Part shown: one piece after another, positions 26,310 through 34,671 of the stretch
How positions within the stretch are numbered: position 1 is the first letter of the stretch
Layout of the letters: each line of letters starts with the position of its first letter
Assembly (NCBI RefSeq): GCF_900129275.1
Contig: NZ_FQUX01000016.1
Location: 1 to 37,463 of the forward strand
DNA: 37,463 bases
Direction: 5' to 3'
Source of the DNA: Arenibacter palladensis
GTDB lineage: Bacteria; Bacteroidota; Bacteroidia; Flavobacteriales; Flavobacteriaceae
Position numbers and translations under genes: made by a program
Notes under the pieces: generated by a model
What the model was told of the DNA's origin: nothing
The model's database searches: none
What the model saw: only the letters and a program-made list of their open reading frames with translations

Positions 26310-27644
26310 ATGGGTAATCACTTTTCTAAAATAATATTTGAGCTTAAAACGAAAATTTTAAGTCCAAAACTGAACAACTTGCATAGAAAGTCAGAGGCCA
26401 GTTTAGGGGTCAAAAGTTTATCTACCCTAAATTTTGTAAAACGGCAAGCTATAATACAACATGCAGTTAAACATTCCACATTCTACAGGGAGAAATATGC
26501 TGGATTGCCTTTGGTTGAGGACGGAATGCAAACGCATGAGGATTTTTTAGCTTTACCTCCTCTGACCAGGGACGAACTCCGTTCGAATTTTAGAAGTATA
26601 AAGGCAGATAATGTAGCTTTTTCCAATTACCGTAAAGCGAGAACATCGGGAACTACAAGTGCTCCGGTATTCTTATTACACGACAAAAGACATCCTGAAA
26701 CCCCAATCCGATGGCGCATACTGAATTGGTGGGGTATAGAGCCTTGTGAAAACCAAGCCTTTATTTATAGATATAAAAAACCTTTTATTAATAGCCTGAA
26801 AAACAAGGCTTTGTGGTGGCCCACCAAGCGTGTTTTTTTGGCTATGGCAAATCCAAGTGCCAAACAACTAAATAAATTTGTCCACGATTTCAATCATATT
26901 AAACCAGCTCTCGTTCAGGGCTATGTGGATGTTGTATTTGAGTTTGCCATGTATTTGCTGGATAATGATATAAAAATTCATCCTCCAAAAATGGTCTGGG
27001 TTACCTCAGCGCCACTATTTGAAGAACAGCGGGAAATAATGAAAAAGGCTTTTGGCGCACCGGTTTGTGATCAATATGGTAATACTGAAATATTATTGAT
27101 TGCGGCAGAATGCCCGGTACAGAATGGGTTGCATATGATGCAGGACACCGTGCATATCGAATTTGTGGACGACAATAATCAGCCAGTCCAACCCAATACT
27201 ACTGGTAAAATATTGTTGACAGATTTGACCAATTATGCCTTTCCTTTAATACGATATGAAATTGGTGATGAAGGAAAATACAAGGACCATATGTGTAGTT
27301 GTGGTAGTTCACTGCCTTTAATGGATAATGTTAGGGGGCGCCAATCCATGAATATTCGAACCCCCTCCGGGCTTCGCATTAGAGGTGAGCATATTATGGC
27401 CATGTTTGAAGGTTATATGAAAGCCTTTAAAGAAATTCAATTGCGGCAGGAAGCTAATTTCTCTGTCTGTATCGAATATGTCCCTAGAAAATTAAACCAA
27501 GGCTCGAAGGAAGCCGATGAAATGACAAAATTACTAATGCTCCGTGCACGTTGCGAAATTGCGGTGGACTGTAGGGAAATTCAAAAAATACAACAAGTAG
27601 GCTTAAAATCCCCTTTGATTATAAGTAATTTAGAATTGCCATGA
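26310..27644 (+). CDS. Phenylacetate-CoA ligase/CapK-like adenylate-forming enzyme
   Basis: The 444-residue protein belongs to the PaaK/CapK branch of adenylate-forming enzymes. Visible motifs are the phosphate-binding loop RTSGTTSAPVFL (about 110-121), the adenine-region CDQYGNTE (about 252-259), and the GKILLTDLTNYAFPLIRYEIGDEG block containing the conserved Asp. A Cys-rich CSCGSSLP turn follows, then a C-terminal lid domain. Related proteins are common in capsule loci and are thought to activate a carboxylic acid for attachment to the glycan or another acceptor. No CoA-dependent partner is adjacent, so substrate and product are unknown. Its stop overlaps a 25-codon mini-ORF in an ATGA arrangement. 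Confidence 0.87.
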   Translation: MGNHFSKIIFELKTKILSPKLNNLHRKSEASLGVKSLSTLNFVKRQAIIQHAVKHSTFYREKYAGLPLVEDGMQTHEDFLALPPLTRDELRSNFRSIKADNVAFSNYRKARTSGTTSAPVFLLHDKRHPETPIRWRILNWWGIEPCENQAFIYRYKKPFINSLKNKALWWPTKRVFLAMANPSAKQLNKFVHDFNHIKPALVQGYVDVVFEFAMYLLDNDIKIHPPKMVWVTSAPLFEEQREIMKKAFGAPVCDQYGNTEILLIAAECPVQNGLHMMQDTVHIEFVDDNNQPVQPNTTGKILLTDLTNYAFPLIRYEIGDEGKYKDHMCSCGSSLPLMDNVRGRQSMNIRTPSGLRIRGEHIMAMFEGYMKAFKEIQLRQEANFSVCIEYVPRKLNQGSKEADEMTKLLMLRARCEIAVDCREIQKIQQVGLKSPLIISNLELP

Positions 27645-27812
27645 ATACACGTTACATTCCTGGAACTTGGGCATTAGAAGGTGCAGTAAATACAATTTGT
27701 TGTCTATTTGCCTATTAGCAATTATGATATATGTAATGTAATTACGACACTTTTCGATATCCTTGGAAATTGACGTACTATCAAAAACCACCCTAAAAAC
27801 AACTGCTTCAAA

Positions 27813-28802
27813 ATGAAAATCAATTATTTCTTCCGGCATCCTGGGATAGGGCATTCAATACATCGTGTTTTTAGAACATTGATTGAGGAATTGGATGGAT
27901 CATTTGAAATCTCCATCCACGAAGTTCCATGTGAAGGCTCTAAGCCCATTCATATTTTATGGAACAATATTTTTGTGCATACAAAAAGAGATAAGCAAGC
28001 AATAAATCACATAACAGGACATATTCATGATGTTATCTTAGCATTAACAGGAACGAAAACCATATTGACGATACACGATTTAGTTTTTTTGGACAATGTA
28101 AAAAATCCAATTAAGCGATTTTATAAATGGTTATTTTGGTTGTATTTACCCTTAAAAATTGCAGATAAGGTAGTTTGTATTTCCAACCAAACCAAACGGA
28201 ACATTTTAAGTAAAATTTATACGAACAAATTATTGGTAATATATAACGCTGTGGATCCTATATTTAACCATCAAGTGAGGATATTCAATCAAGATAAACC
28301 GGTCATATTGCATATAGGAACTGGATGGAATAAAAATTTAAACAGGACGATAGAAGCATTAAATGGCATAACATGCCATTTGCGAATCATCGGAAAACTA
28401 TATGATTCGCAAATAGAGTTGCTAGAAAATAATAACATAGAGTACTCCAATCAATTTGATCTTACTGATGAAGATATTAGAAATGAATATGTAAACTGTG
28501 ATATTGTGAATTTTCCATCATTATATGAGGGTTTTGGGATGCCCATAATAGAGGGGCAACAAACGGGAAGAGTGGTGGTGACCTCTAAGATTGAACCTTT
28601 GATCGAGGTGTCCTGTGGTGCTGCTGCGTTTGTAAAACCTGATAACATCCATTCCATTAGACAAGCCTATCTTAACGTCATTAGTGATGAATCCTACAGA
28701 ACTAGTTTAATCGAAAAAGGGTTGGAAAATGCAAAAAGATTTTCAGTTAAAAATATTTCTCACCAGTACAAAGAATTATATCAAAACATAGCCCGAGCAT
28801 GA
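27813..28802 (+). CDS. Glycosyltransferase family 4 enzyme
   Basis: This 329-residue GT-B protein is slightly shorter than its GT4 neighbours. ILTIHDLVFLDN and the VVCISNQTKRNILSKI linker precede the donor domain start ILHIGTGWNKNLNRTIEAL. The retaining GT4 motif SLYEGFGMPIIEGQQTG has its first Glu near residue 239. It adds an unknown sugar in the cytoplasm. The last four bases overlap the next glycosyltransferase start (ATGA). Base composition is very AT-rich (I count 14 G+C in 28081-28140 and 15 in 28201-28260), lower than gmd or the dehydrogenase downstream, suggesting a separate origin. Confidence 0.91.
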   Translation: MKINYFFRHPGIGHSIHRVFRTLIEELDGSFEISIHEVPCEGSKPIHILWNNIFVHTKRDKQAINHITGHIHDVILALTGTKTILTIHDLVFLDNVKNPIKRFYKWLFWLYLPLKIADKVVCISNQTKRNILSKIYTNKLLVIYNAVDPIFNHQVRIFNQDKPVILHIGTGWNKNLNRTIEALNGITCHLRIIGKLYDSQIELLENNNIEYSNQFDLTDEDIRNEYVNCDIVNFPSLYEGFGMPIIEGQQTGRVVVTSKIEPLIEVSCGAAAFVKPDNIHSIRQAYLNVISDESYRTSLIEKGLENAKRFSVKNISHQYKELYQNIARA

Positions 28803-29968
28803 AAATTCTTCGCATTATACCCAGTATGAATCCAAAACAAGGTGGCCCTTGCCAAGGGATTAGAAATTCTGTTCCAGAACTTGAGAGGTTGGGAATAGAA
28901 AATGAGGTTGTTTGTTTGGATAACCCCACTGAGGATTATTTAGGACAAGATCCATTTGTCATAAATGCCATAGGAGAAAGTATAACACCATGGGGATATA
29001 ATAGAAATTTGATACCATGGCTAATGTCTAATTTCAATCGTTTTGATGCTATAATTGTACATGGTTTATGGCTATACCATGGCCATGCCGCTATCAAAGC
29101 TATTCTAGCGTTTAGGAAAACCAATTCCACATCACCAAAAGTCTATGCAATGCCACATGGAATGCTAGATCCCTATTTCCAAAAAGCCAAAGAACGCAGA
29201 TTTAAAGCTTTACGGAACGAACTTTACTGGAAATTGATTGAAAAAAGGTTGGTTAACCAGGTTGATGGAGTTCTATTTACGTGTGAGGAAGAATTGCTTC
29301 TGGCTAGAACCACCTTCGGGAATTATAAACCCAAGAGGGAAATTAATGTGGGCTATGGTATACAGCCCCCTCCAGTCTACAAAGTTGCTATGCGTAAAGC
29401 TTTTGCTCAAACCGTTCCCCAGTGGAATGGAAAGCCATATTTCATCTTTTTAAGTAGAATACACCAAAAAAAAGGAGTGGATTTATTAATTAAGGCCTAT
29501 ATAAAAGTAGAGAAGGAATTGGGGAGTTTACCGCAATTAATAATTGCAGGACCAGGACTGGAAAATGATTATGGTAAGGAAATGCAAGCATTGGCTTCTG
29601 CTTCCCAAAATATAATGTTTCCAGGTATGTTAAGTGGTGATGCTAAGTGGGGAGCTTTTTATGAAAGCGAAGCGTTTGTACTGCCTAGTCATCAAGAAAA
29701 TTTCGGTATAGCAGTGGTTGAGGCGTTGGCTTGTGCAAAACCAGTACTTATAAGTGATAAGGTAAATATTTGGAGAGAAATAGTAAATGAAAACGGGGGG
29801 CTTGTTAAAAATGATACTGAAAATGAAACCTATCAAATTTTAAAACAGTGGGTCTTATTAGGTGAAGATAAACAATCTGAAATGGCCAATGCCGCTCAAG
29901 GTGTTTATAAGAACTATTTTACAATAGGGCAAGCAGCACTTCAATTTAAAAATGGAATTAATTTATAG
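28799..29968 (+). CDS. Glycosyltransferase family 4 enzyme
   Basis: The 389-residue GT-B protein opens MKILRIIPSMNPKQGGPCQG, a variant of the GT4 N-terminal glycine loop. It has IIVHGLWLYHG and MPHGMLDPYF in the acceptor domain, YFIFLSRIHQKKGVDLLIKAY at the start of the donor domain, and the SHQENFGIAVVEALACAKPV motif near residue 300. In that motif ENFG replaces the more usual EGFG. It is translationally coupled to the preceding glycosyltransferase by a 4-bp overlap and followed after 6 bp by another GT4 gene. Linkage and donor are unknown. Confidence 0.92.
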   Translation: MKILRIIPSMNPKQGGPCQGIRNSVPELERLGIENEVVCLDNPTEDYLGQDPFVINAIGESITPWGYNRNLIPWLMSNFNRFDAIIVHGLWLYHGHAAIKAILAFRKTNSTSPKVYAMPHGMLDPYFQKAKERRFKALRNELYWKLIEKRLVNQVDGVLFTCEEELLLARTTFGNYKPKREINVGYGIQPPPVYKVAMRKAFAQTVPQWNGKPYFIFLSRIHQKKGVDLLIKAYIKVEKELGSLPQLIIAGPGLENDYGKEMQALASASQNIMFPGMLSGDAKWGAFYESEAFVLPSHQENFGIAVVEALACAKPVLISDKVNIWREIVNENGGLVKNDTENETYQILKQWVLLGEDKQSEMANAAQGVYKNYFTIGQAALQFKNGINL

Positions 29969-29974
29969 AACAAT

Positions 29975-31174
29975 ATGGCCAACATACTATTTGTTATAGG
30001 AGTATATCCCAATTTTGGAGGGACAGAGAAAATAACAACTGTCCTTGCAAACGAATTTGTTAAAAAGGGATATGGAATTTCAATTGCTTCATTTAAACAG
30101 GAAATACCATCATTAGTATCGGAATTGGATGAGTCGATAGAGTTGATATCACTTAAGTATCCGGTCTTGAACAGCCAGAATATTAAAATCTTGAAGGCCT
30201 ACGTACATGAAAAGAAAATAGACTACATCATAAACCAATGGTGTTTACCTTTCCATGTTACCCTATTGATCAATTTGGCAAGGAAAGGGACTGAATGTAA
30301 GTTGATATCCGTACTGCACGGTTTGCCGGATAGGAATAAACGATTGCTAACGGTTCAAAACAAGGTTGAGACATCAAAGGTTATAGTGGCCAAATCCCTT
30401 TATAAATTTATCCACCGAGTTTTTTTAAAAATTACTTCGATCAATCTAAGATATGTCTATCGTTACAGTGATCAATATGTAGTGCTGTCCAAAAGTTTTA
30501 TCGCTTCCTTTTTGAAATTTTCCAATATAAAAAATGAATCAAAGATCAGGGCTATTTCAAATCCAATTACAATAGAAACTGCGCCACGTTATATATATTC
30601 CATCCCTTCTCGGGACAATGACAAGGAAAACACAATATTGTATGTTGGTAGAATGGATTATGCAAACAAAAGGGTGCATCGGGTGGTGGAAGCATGGGAG
30701 AAAATTTTTAAGAAACACCCAAATTGGAAAATGGTACTGGTAGGAGATGGACCGGAAAAAGAAGCCTTGGAGGCATATGTTGAATCGAAGGAAATATTAA
30801 ATTTAAAATTTGAAGGTTTTCAAAAAGAAGCTCCAATAAAGTTTTATAAGAAAGCTTCGATACTTCTACTCACATCAGATCTGGAAGGTTTCGGGTTGGT
30901 AGTTTTGGAAGGTATGTCATTTGGAGTGGTGCCTATTGTTTATGGTAGCTATTCCGCTATTTTCGATATTATTGAAAATGGCAAATCCGGTTTTATTACT
31001 CCAGTGCCTTATGAAGTCTCCAATACGGTTGCCTGTATAGAGAAATTAATTCAGGATAGACAACTTCTTAATGAGATGTCTAATCAGGCAAGGGAAAAGG
31101 CAATGGATTATGAAATTGATATCATTATTGATCAATGGCATACTATGTTTCAGGGATTGAGCGCTACCATTTAA
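29975..31174 (+). CDS. Glycosyltransferase family 4 enzyme
   Basis: The 399-residue GT-B protein begins ANILFVIGVYPNFGGTEKITTVLANEF, the GGTE loop typical of GT4 enzymes that use UDP- or GDP-sugars. The donor domain starts at TILYVGRMDYANKRVHRVVEAW and carries SDLEGFGLVVLEGMSFGVVP with Glu near residue 304. It is the last of three consecutive GT4 genes in a tightly spaced block (27813-31174), which may act in successive steps of the same repeat unit. A hairpin lies immediately after its stop. Confidence 0.92.
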   Translation: MANILFVIGVYPNFGGTEKITTVLANEFVKKGYGISIASFKQEIPSLVSELDESIELISLKYPVLNSQNIKILKAYVHEKKIDYIINQWCLPFHVTLLINLARKGTECKLISVLHGLPDRNKRLLTVQNKVETSKVIVAKSLYKFIHRVFLKITSINLRYVYRYSDQYVVLSKSFIASFLKFSNIKNESKIRAISNPITIETAPRYIYSIPSRDNDKENTILYVGRMDYANKRVHRVVEAWEKIFKKHPNWKMVLVGDGPEKEALEAYVESKEILNLKFEGFQKEAPIKFYKKASILLLTSDLEGFGLVVLEGMSFGVVPIVYGSYSAIFDIIENGKSGFITPVPYEVSNTVACIEKLIQDRQLLNEMSNQAREKAMDYEIDIIIDQWHTMFQGLSATI

Positions 31175-31177
31175 AAA

Positions 31178-31203
31178 TTGCCCGGACAGTTATCTGTGGG
31201 CAA
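31178..31203 (+). promoter_or_regulatory. Intergenic hairpin between GT4 gene and wcaF-like gene
   Basis: TTGCCC (31178-31183) pairs with GGGCAA (31198-31203), and ACAG (31186-31189) pairs with CTGT (31194-31197), around a TTAT loop with a two-base bulge. It begins 4 nt after the upstream stop and is followed by an interrupted T-rich run. It could be a weak terminator or an mRNA-stability or processing element. Confidence 0.45.
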
Positions 31204-31236
31204 AACAGTTTTATTTTAAAATAAAGAAATTGAAAT

Positions 31237-31773
31237 ATGGATTTATCCAAATATAAGGAGCCTAAACCAAAGTACTTAAAAAGGATTATTTGGTATGTGG
31301 TGAACCGGACTATCTTTTACTGTATTCCAGGAATTCCCTTTAGATATATGCGTAATCTTATCCTGCGTGCTTTTGGGGCTAAAATACCCTTAAATACCTT
31401 AGTGTATTCGTCGTGTAAGATATGGGCTCCTTGGAATTTAGAAATTGGTAAGAATAGTTGTGTTGGGCCAAATACAGAATTGTACAACAAGGCGGCTATA
31501 ATAATAGGTGATAATTCTGTGGTTTCCCAGGGGACCAAATTATACACGGCATCCCATGATATTACAGATATGAAGCATCCTTTAATTATGTATCCTATTC
31601 ATATTGGGGATAAGTCGTGGATAGCCGCAGATTGTTTTGTGGGGCCTGGCGTTACCGTAGGTGAAGGTGCCGTTGCCGGAGCCAGGGCGGTTGTTTTTAA
31701 GGATGTAGCCCCATGGACGGTCGTTGGAGGCAACCCAGCAAAATTTATTAAAAATAGGGAAATTAAGGGCTAA
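31237..31773 (+). CDS. wcaF: WcaF-family acetyltransferase (left-handed beta-helix)
   Basis: This 178-residue hexapeptide-repeat acyltransferase has an N-terminal KYLKRIIWYVVNRTIFY helix region. Repeated I/V-G-x-x-x turns follow (WNLEIGKNSCVGPNTELYN, AIIIGDNSVVSQGTKLY), then the probable catalytic His in TASHDITD. It ends with the family signature IGDKSWIAADCFVGPGVTVGEGAVAGARAV and VVGGNPAKFI. WcaF enzymes are predicted to move acetyl from acetyl-CoA to a sugar of a colanic acid-type repeat unit. Its stop overlaps the next start by 1 bp. Together with wcaI, gmd and fcl it gives the locus a colanic-acid-like core set. Confidence 0.93.
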   Translation: MDLSKYKEPKPKYLKRIIWYVVNRTIFYCIPGIPFRYMRNLILRAFGAKIPLNTLVYSSCKIWAPWNLEIGKNSCVGPNTELYNKAAIIIGDNSVVSQGTKLYTASHDITDMKHPLIMYPIHIGDKSWIAADCFVGPGVTVGEGAVAGARAVVFKDVAPWTVVGGNPAKFIKNREIKG

Positions 31774-32678
31774 TGTATTCTATATCTACAGTCATCCTTA
31801 CATACAACGAGGAAAAGCACATTGAACGATGTATTAAAAGTGCAAAGCAATTTTCACAGGATATTTATCTGGTAGATTCATTTTCTACAGATAGTACCAT
31901 CGCAATTGCCGAATCACTTGGAGCTAAGGTGTTTCAAAATAAATGGGAGAATAATCATGCCAAACAGTTTAATTGGGGGCTGAAAAACTTACCAATCAAA
32001 ACCGAGTGGATTTTTCGATTGGATGCGGATGAGTATTTAACGGATGAGCTGATTGAAGAGATCAAACAGAAAGTGCCATATCTGTCGGCCGATATATCAG
32101 GGGTGGTATTTGAACGTAAAATGTATTTCTTAAATACATTGATGACCAAAGGTATGGTTCAAATGAATATGCTACGTTTGTTTAGGTACCAACATGGATT
32201 CTGTGAAGACCGGTGGATGGATGAGCATATAGTCCTGACGCAGGGAAAAAGTACACAATTTTATGGGTATTTTGTTGATCATAATTTAAATCCACTTGGG
32301 TGGTGGATACAAAAACACAACAACTACTCCATACGCGAAGCAATAGATTTATTGAATCTGGAATACCATATATTGGCACCTAAAAGCGATGAGGCAAAAC
32401 TATATGAACTTTCTAGTGACGCCCAATCGAAAAGAAATAAGAAAAAAAAGTATGCCAATATGCCATTGTTCTGGCGTTCGTTTTTCTATTTCATGTATCG
32501 TTATTTTTTAAAATTTGGCTTCATTCAGGGAAAAGAAGGATTTTTATGGCATTTTCTACAAGGGTGGTGGTACCGTACCTTGGTTGATGCCAAGGTATAC
32601 GAGGTAAAACGGGTATGCGGAGATGACAAGGAAAAAATAAGGAAATATTTATATCAAAACTATCAAATAAAGTTATAG
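31773..32678 (+). CDS. Glycosyltransferase family 2 enzyme (WaaE/KdtX-like)
   Basis: The 301-residue GT-A protein begins ISTVILTYNEEKHIERCIKSA with the nucleotide-binding VDSFSTDST. It has the metal-binding DAD in RLDADEYLTDEL (near residues 84-86) and MDEHIVLTQGKSTQFYGYFVDHNL downstream, as in WaaE-like GT2 proteins. The C-terminal 80 residues include a hydrophobic or aromatic segment (FWRSFFYFMYRYFLKFGF) that may attach to the membrane. It shares one base with the upstream wcaF-like stop (TAATG). The donor sugar is unknown; an inverting mechanism is expected from the family. Confidence 0.91.
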   Translation: MYSISTVILTYNEEKHIERCIKSAKQFSQDIYLVDSFSTDSTIAIAESLGAKVFQNKWENNHAKQFNWGLKNLPIKTEWIFRLDADEYLTDELIEEIKQKVPYLSADISGVVFERKMYFLNTLMTKGMVQMNMLRLFRYQHGFCEDRWMDEHIVLTQGKSTQFYGYFVDHNLNPLGWWIQKHNNYSIREAIDLLNLEYHILAPKSDEAKLYELSSDAQSKRNKKKKYANMPLFWRSFFYFMYRYFLKFGFIQGKEGFLWHFLQGWWYRTLVDAKVYEVKRVCGDDKEKIRKYLYQNYQIKL

Positions 32679-32711
32679 GCATTAAAGGGGGTATAGATGC
32701 TAATATTGAAA

Positions 32712-34460
32712 ATGAACCGAAAAATAAAAAAACTAATATTTATTTTGCCAATTGTATTGCTGGCCGTTGTTGCTTTTTATCCTAATAGGTTAAATAGATA
32801 CGTCAAAAGGAAATTTCGTGCCTATGCTGCTGCTCCTAAAAGTGAATTGAAAGGGGTCATGTTCCAAAGGATAGAATTGGTCAATATGGTCAAGGGGCCG
32901 TATACCAGTTTGGTGATAGGGCCTGATCATAAATTGTATGCAAGTGCTATAGATGGTAAGATAATGCGATTTCTTATTCTGCCATCAGGTGATTTACTAT
33001 TGGAACATACGTTTAAACCATTTGGAGAGGTATCTAAATTTACCATTGGGTTAGCTTTTGATCCTGCATCAAAATCTGATAGTTTAATAGTTTGGACCAC
33101 CTATGCGGAAGGTAGCAGTAGCTGGGTGAAGTTTCCCGACTCTCCGGAGGAGCATGATAAAACGAACTGGGCGGGTTGTATGGCTCGCTTGCATTTAAAC
33201 AGCACAACCGACCAAGTTTTAAAAAATGAATTGGTATTACAAGAGCTGCCCACTTTTGGTCCAAACCATGAGAATTATGCAAATTCCATTGTCTTTGGCC
33301 CGGATGGAAAGCTCTATTTTGGACAGGGCGCTAATACGGGAATGGGGCTGTGCGATTGTGAGGAGAACCAGGAACCATCCAGGGAAGCCTTGCTATCGGG
33401 TGCTATTCTATATCTTGACTTAAATAAGCTGCCTAAAAAGTTGCCGATTGTAGTTAAGACATTGGATGGTGGTGGCAGCTATGACCCCTATCAGGTCATG
33501 GCACCCTTAAAGATTTATGCCACTGGCCTTAGAAATGCTTATGATATGGTTTGGCATAGTAATGGCCAGTTGTATACAACTATCAATGGTTCTGGCGGAA
33601 ATGAAAATACTCCGACCTCAGATCCTGAATCTCCCTATTATATTCCACCTTATATAAAAATCAACTATACCGGCTCCAAAGATATCCCGGCTGTAATTGG
33701 TGCCCAGCCAGATCAAAATGACTTTATGGCAAGGGTAGAGCAGGGAGGTTATTACGGGCATCCTAACCCACTTAGGGCTGAATATGTTCTTAATTATGGG
33801 GATGCCGCTTTGGATAATTCTGCATACGACGGGGTAGTGCCCGATGTTAATTTTAAAGGCTTTACCTATGATTTTGGACCTCACGTTGCTCCTACAGGTG
33901 TGGTAGAGTATAAAAGTGAAACTTTTAATGGACGATTAAAGGGATGCCTTATTGTGGCACGGATGGGGCACAACGATTTGGTACTTGTAAGGCCGGATGG
34001 GGAAAAAAAGGATATTGTTAAAGATTATGACGGATCGGAAATGGGGTTGGAATTGGATAGCGGGCCATTGGATGTCGTAGAGGATACCAAAACAGGGAAT
34101 ATTTATGTATCGGAATTCGGGAATAAGACAATCACCTTATTCCACCCTATAGAAAAGGAAGCCACCAGGCTTGTGAAAGAAGGAGGAAACAAATCAAAAG
34201 AAATATTGGATCCGTTGGAGGGAGGGAGAGTAATTTATGAGCAAAATTGTCAGATTTGCCACGGAGCAGAAGGCCGCGGTGGAATAGCACCAAGTTTGGT
34301 TGATCGGAAATGGATAAATGAACGGGATAGCATGATGCTAATAATTGAAAATGGATCTGGGAATGGAAGGATGCCAGCCTGGAAACACAAGCTTTCGAAT
34401 AAAGAAATTAAATGGATTGAAGGTTATATTATATCCCTGCAAAAAAGGGCAGGGCATTAA
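32712..34460 (+). CDS. PQQ-type sugar dehydrogenase propeller fused to cytochrome c
   Basis: From the ATG at 32712 the protein has 582 residues; an ATG at 32697 adds five. An N-terminal signal or membrane anchor (about 4-22) precedes a six-bladed-propeller-like glucose/sorbosone dehydrogenase region: YTSLVIGPDHKLYASAIDGKI, NSIVFGPDGKLYFGQGANTG, IYATGLRNAYDMVWH, and VAPTGVVEYKSETFNGRLKG. A C-terminal class I cytochrome c domain has the haem motif CQICH (Cys513 to His517) and a likely axial Met554 in GRMPAW. It should act outside the cytoplasm, oxidising a sugar or alcohol and passing electrons to the haem. Finding it between two GT2 genes is unusual. Whether PQQ is bound, and the substrate, are unknown. 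Confidence 0.87.
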   Translation: MNRKIKKLIFILPIVLLAVVAFYPNRLNRYVKRKFRAYAAAPKSELKGVMFQRIELVNMVKGPYTSLVIGPDHKLYASAIDGKIMRFLILPSGDLLLEHTFKPFGEVSKFTIGLAFDPASKSDSLIVWTTYAEGSSSWVKFPDSPEEHDKTNWAGCMARLHLNSTTDQVLKNELVLQELPTFGPNHENYANSIVFGPDGKLYFGQGANTGMGLCDCEENQEPSREALLSGAILYLDLNKLPKKLPIVVKTLDGGGSYDPYQVMAPLKIYATGLRNAYDMVWHSNGQLYTTINGSGGNENTPTSDPESPYYIPPYIKINYTGSKDIPAVIGAQPDQNDFMARVEQGGYYGHPNPLRAEYVLNYGDAALDNSAYDGVVPDVNFKGFTYDFGPHVAPTGVVEYKSETFNGRLKGCLIVARMGHNDLVLVRPDGEKKDIVKDYDGSEMGLELDSGPLDVVEDTKTGNIYVSEFGNKTITLFHPIEKEATRLVKEGGNKSKEILDPLEGGRVIYEQNCQICHGAEGRGGIAPSLVDRKWINERDSMMLIIENGSGNGRMPAWKHKLSNKEIKWIEGYIISLQKRAGH

Positions 34461-34619
34461 CGGTCATAAAATTAGTTGGTTGCTCCCTAATCTAATCTGT
34501 GTTTAAATATAACCTATTAGCTGCCCGTCAATATCTACATTACTGGAAAATTTTGAAAAGGGAAAATAGTTTTACCTCTTTGGGTAAGAATTTTTAAAAT
34601 AAAACTCGTGTATTTATGC

Positions 34620-34634
34620 CAATGGTTACCATTG
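34620..34634. repeat. Perfect 15-nt palindrome upstream of GT2 gene
   Basis: CAATGGT-T-ACCATTG is a perfect dyad 38 bp before the ATG at 34672, in a 211-bp gap that separates the dehydrogenase gene from the last two genes. Its size and symmetry fit a dimeric regulator site, though a short hairpin in RNA is equally possible. Confidence 0.35.
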
Positions 34635-34671
34635 ACGATAATTTTGTTGAACATTAATCAATCTTTTTATT

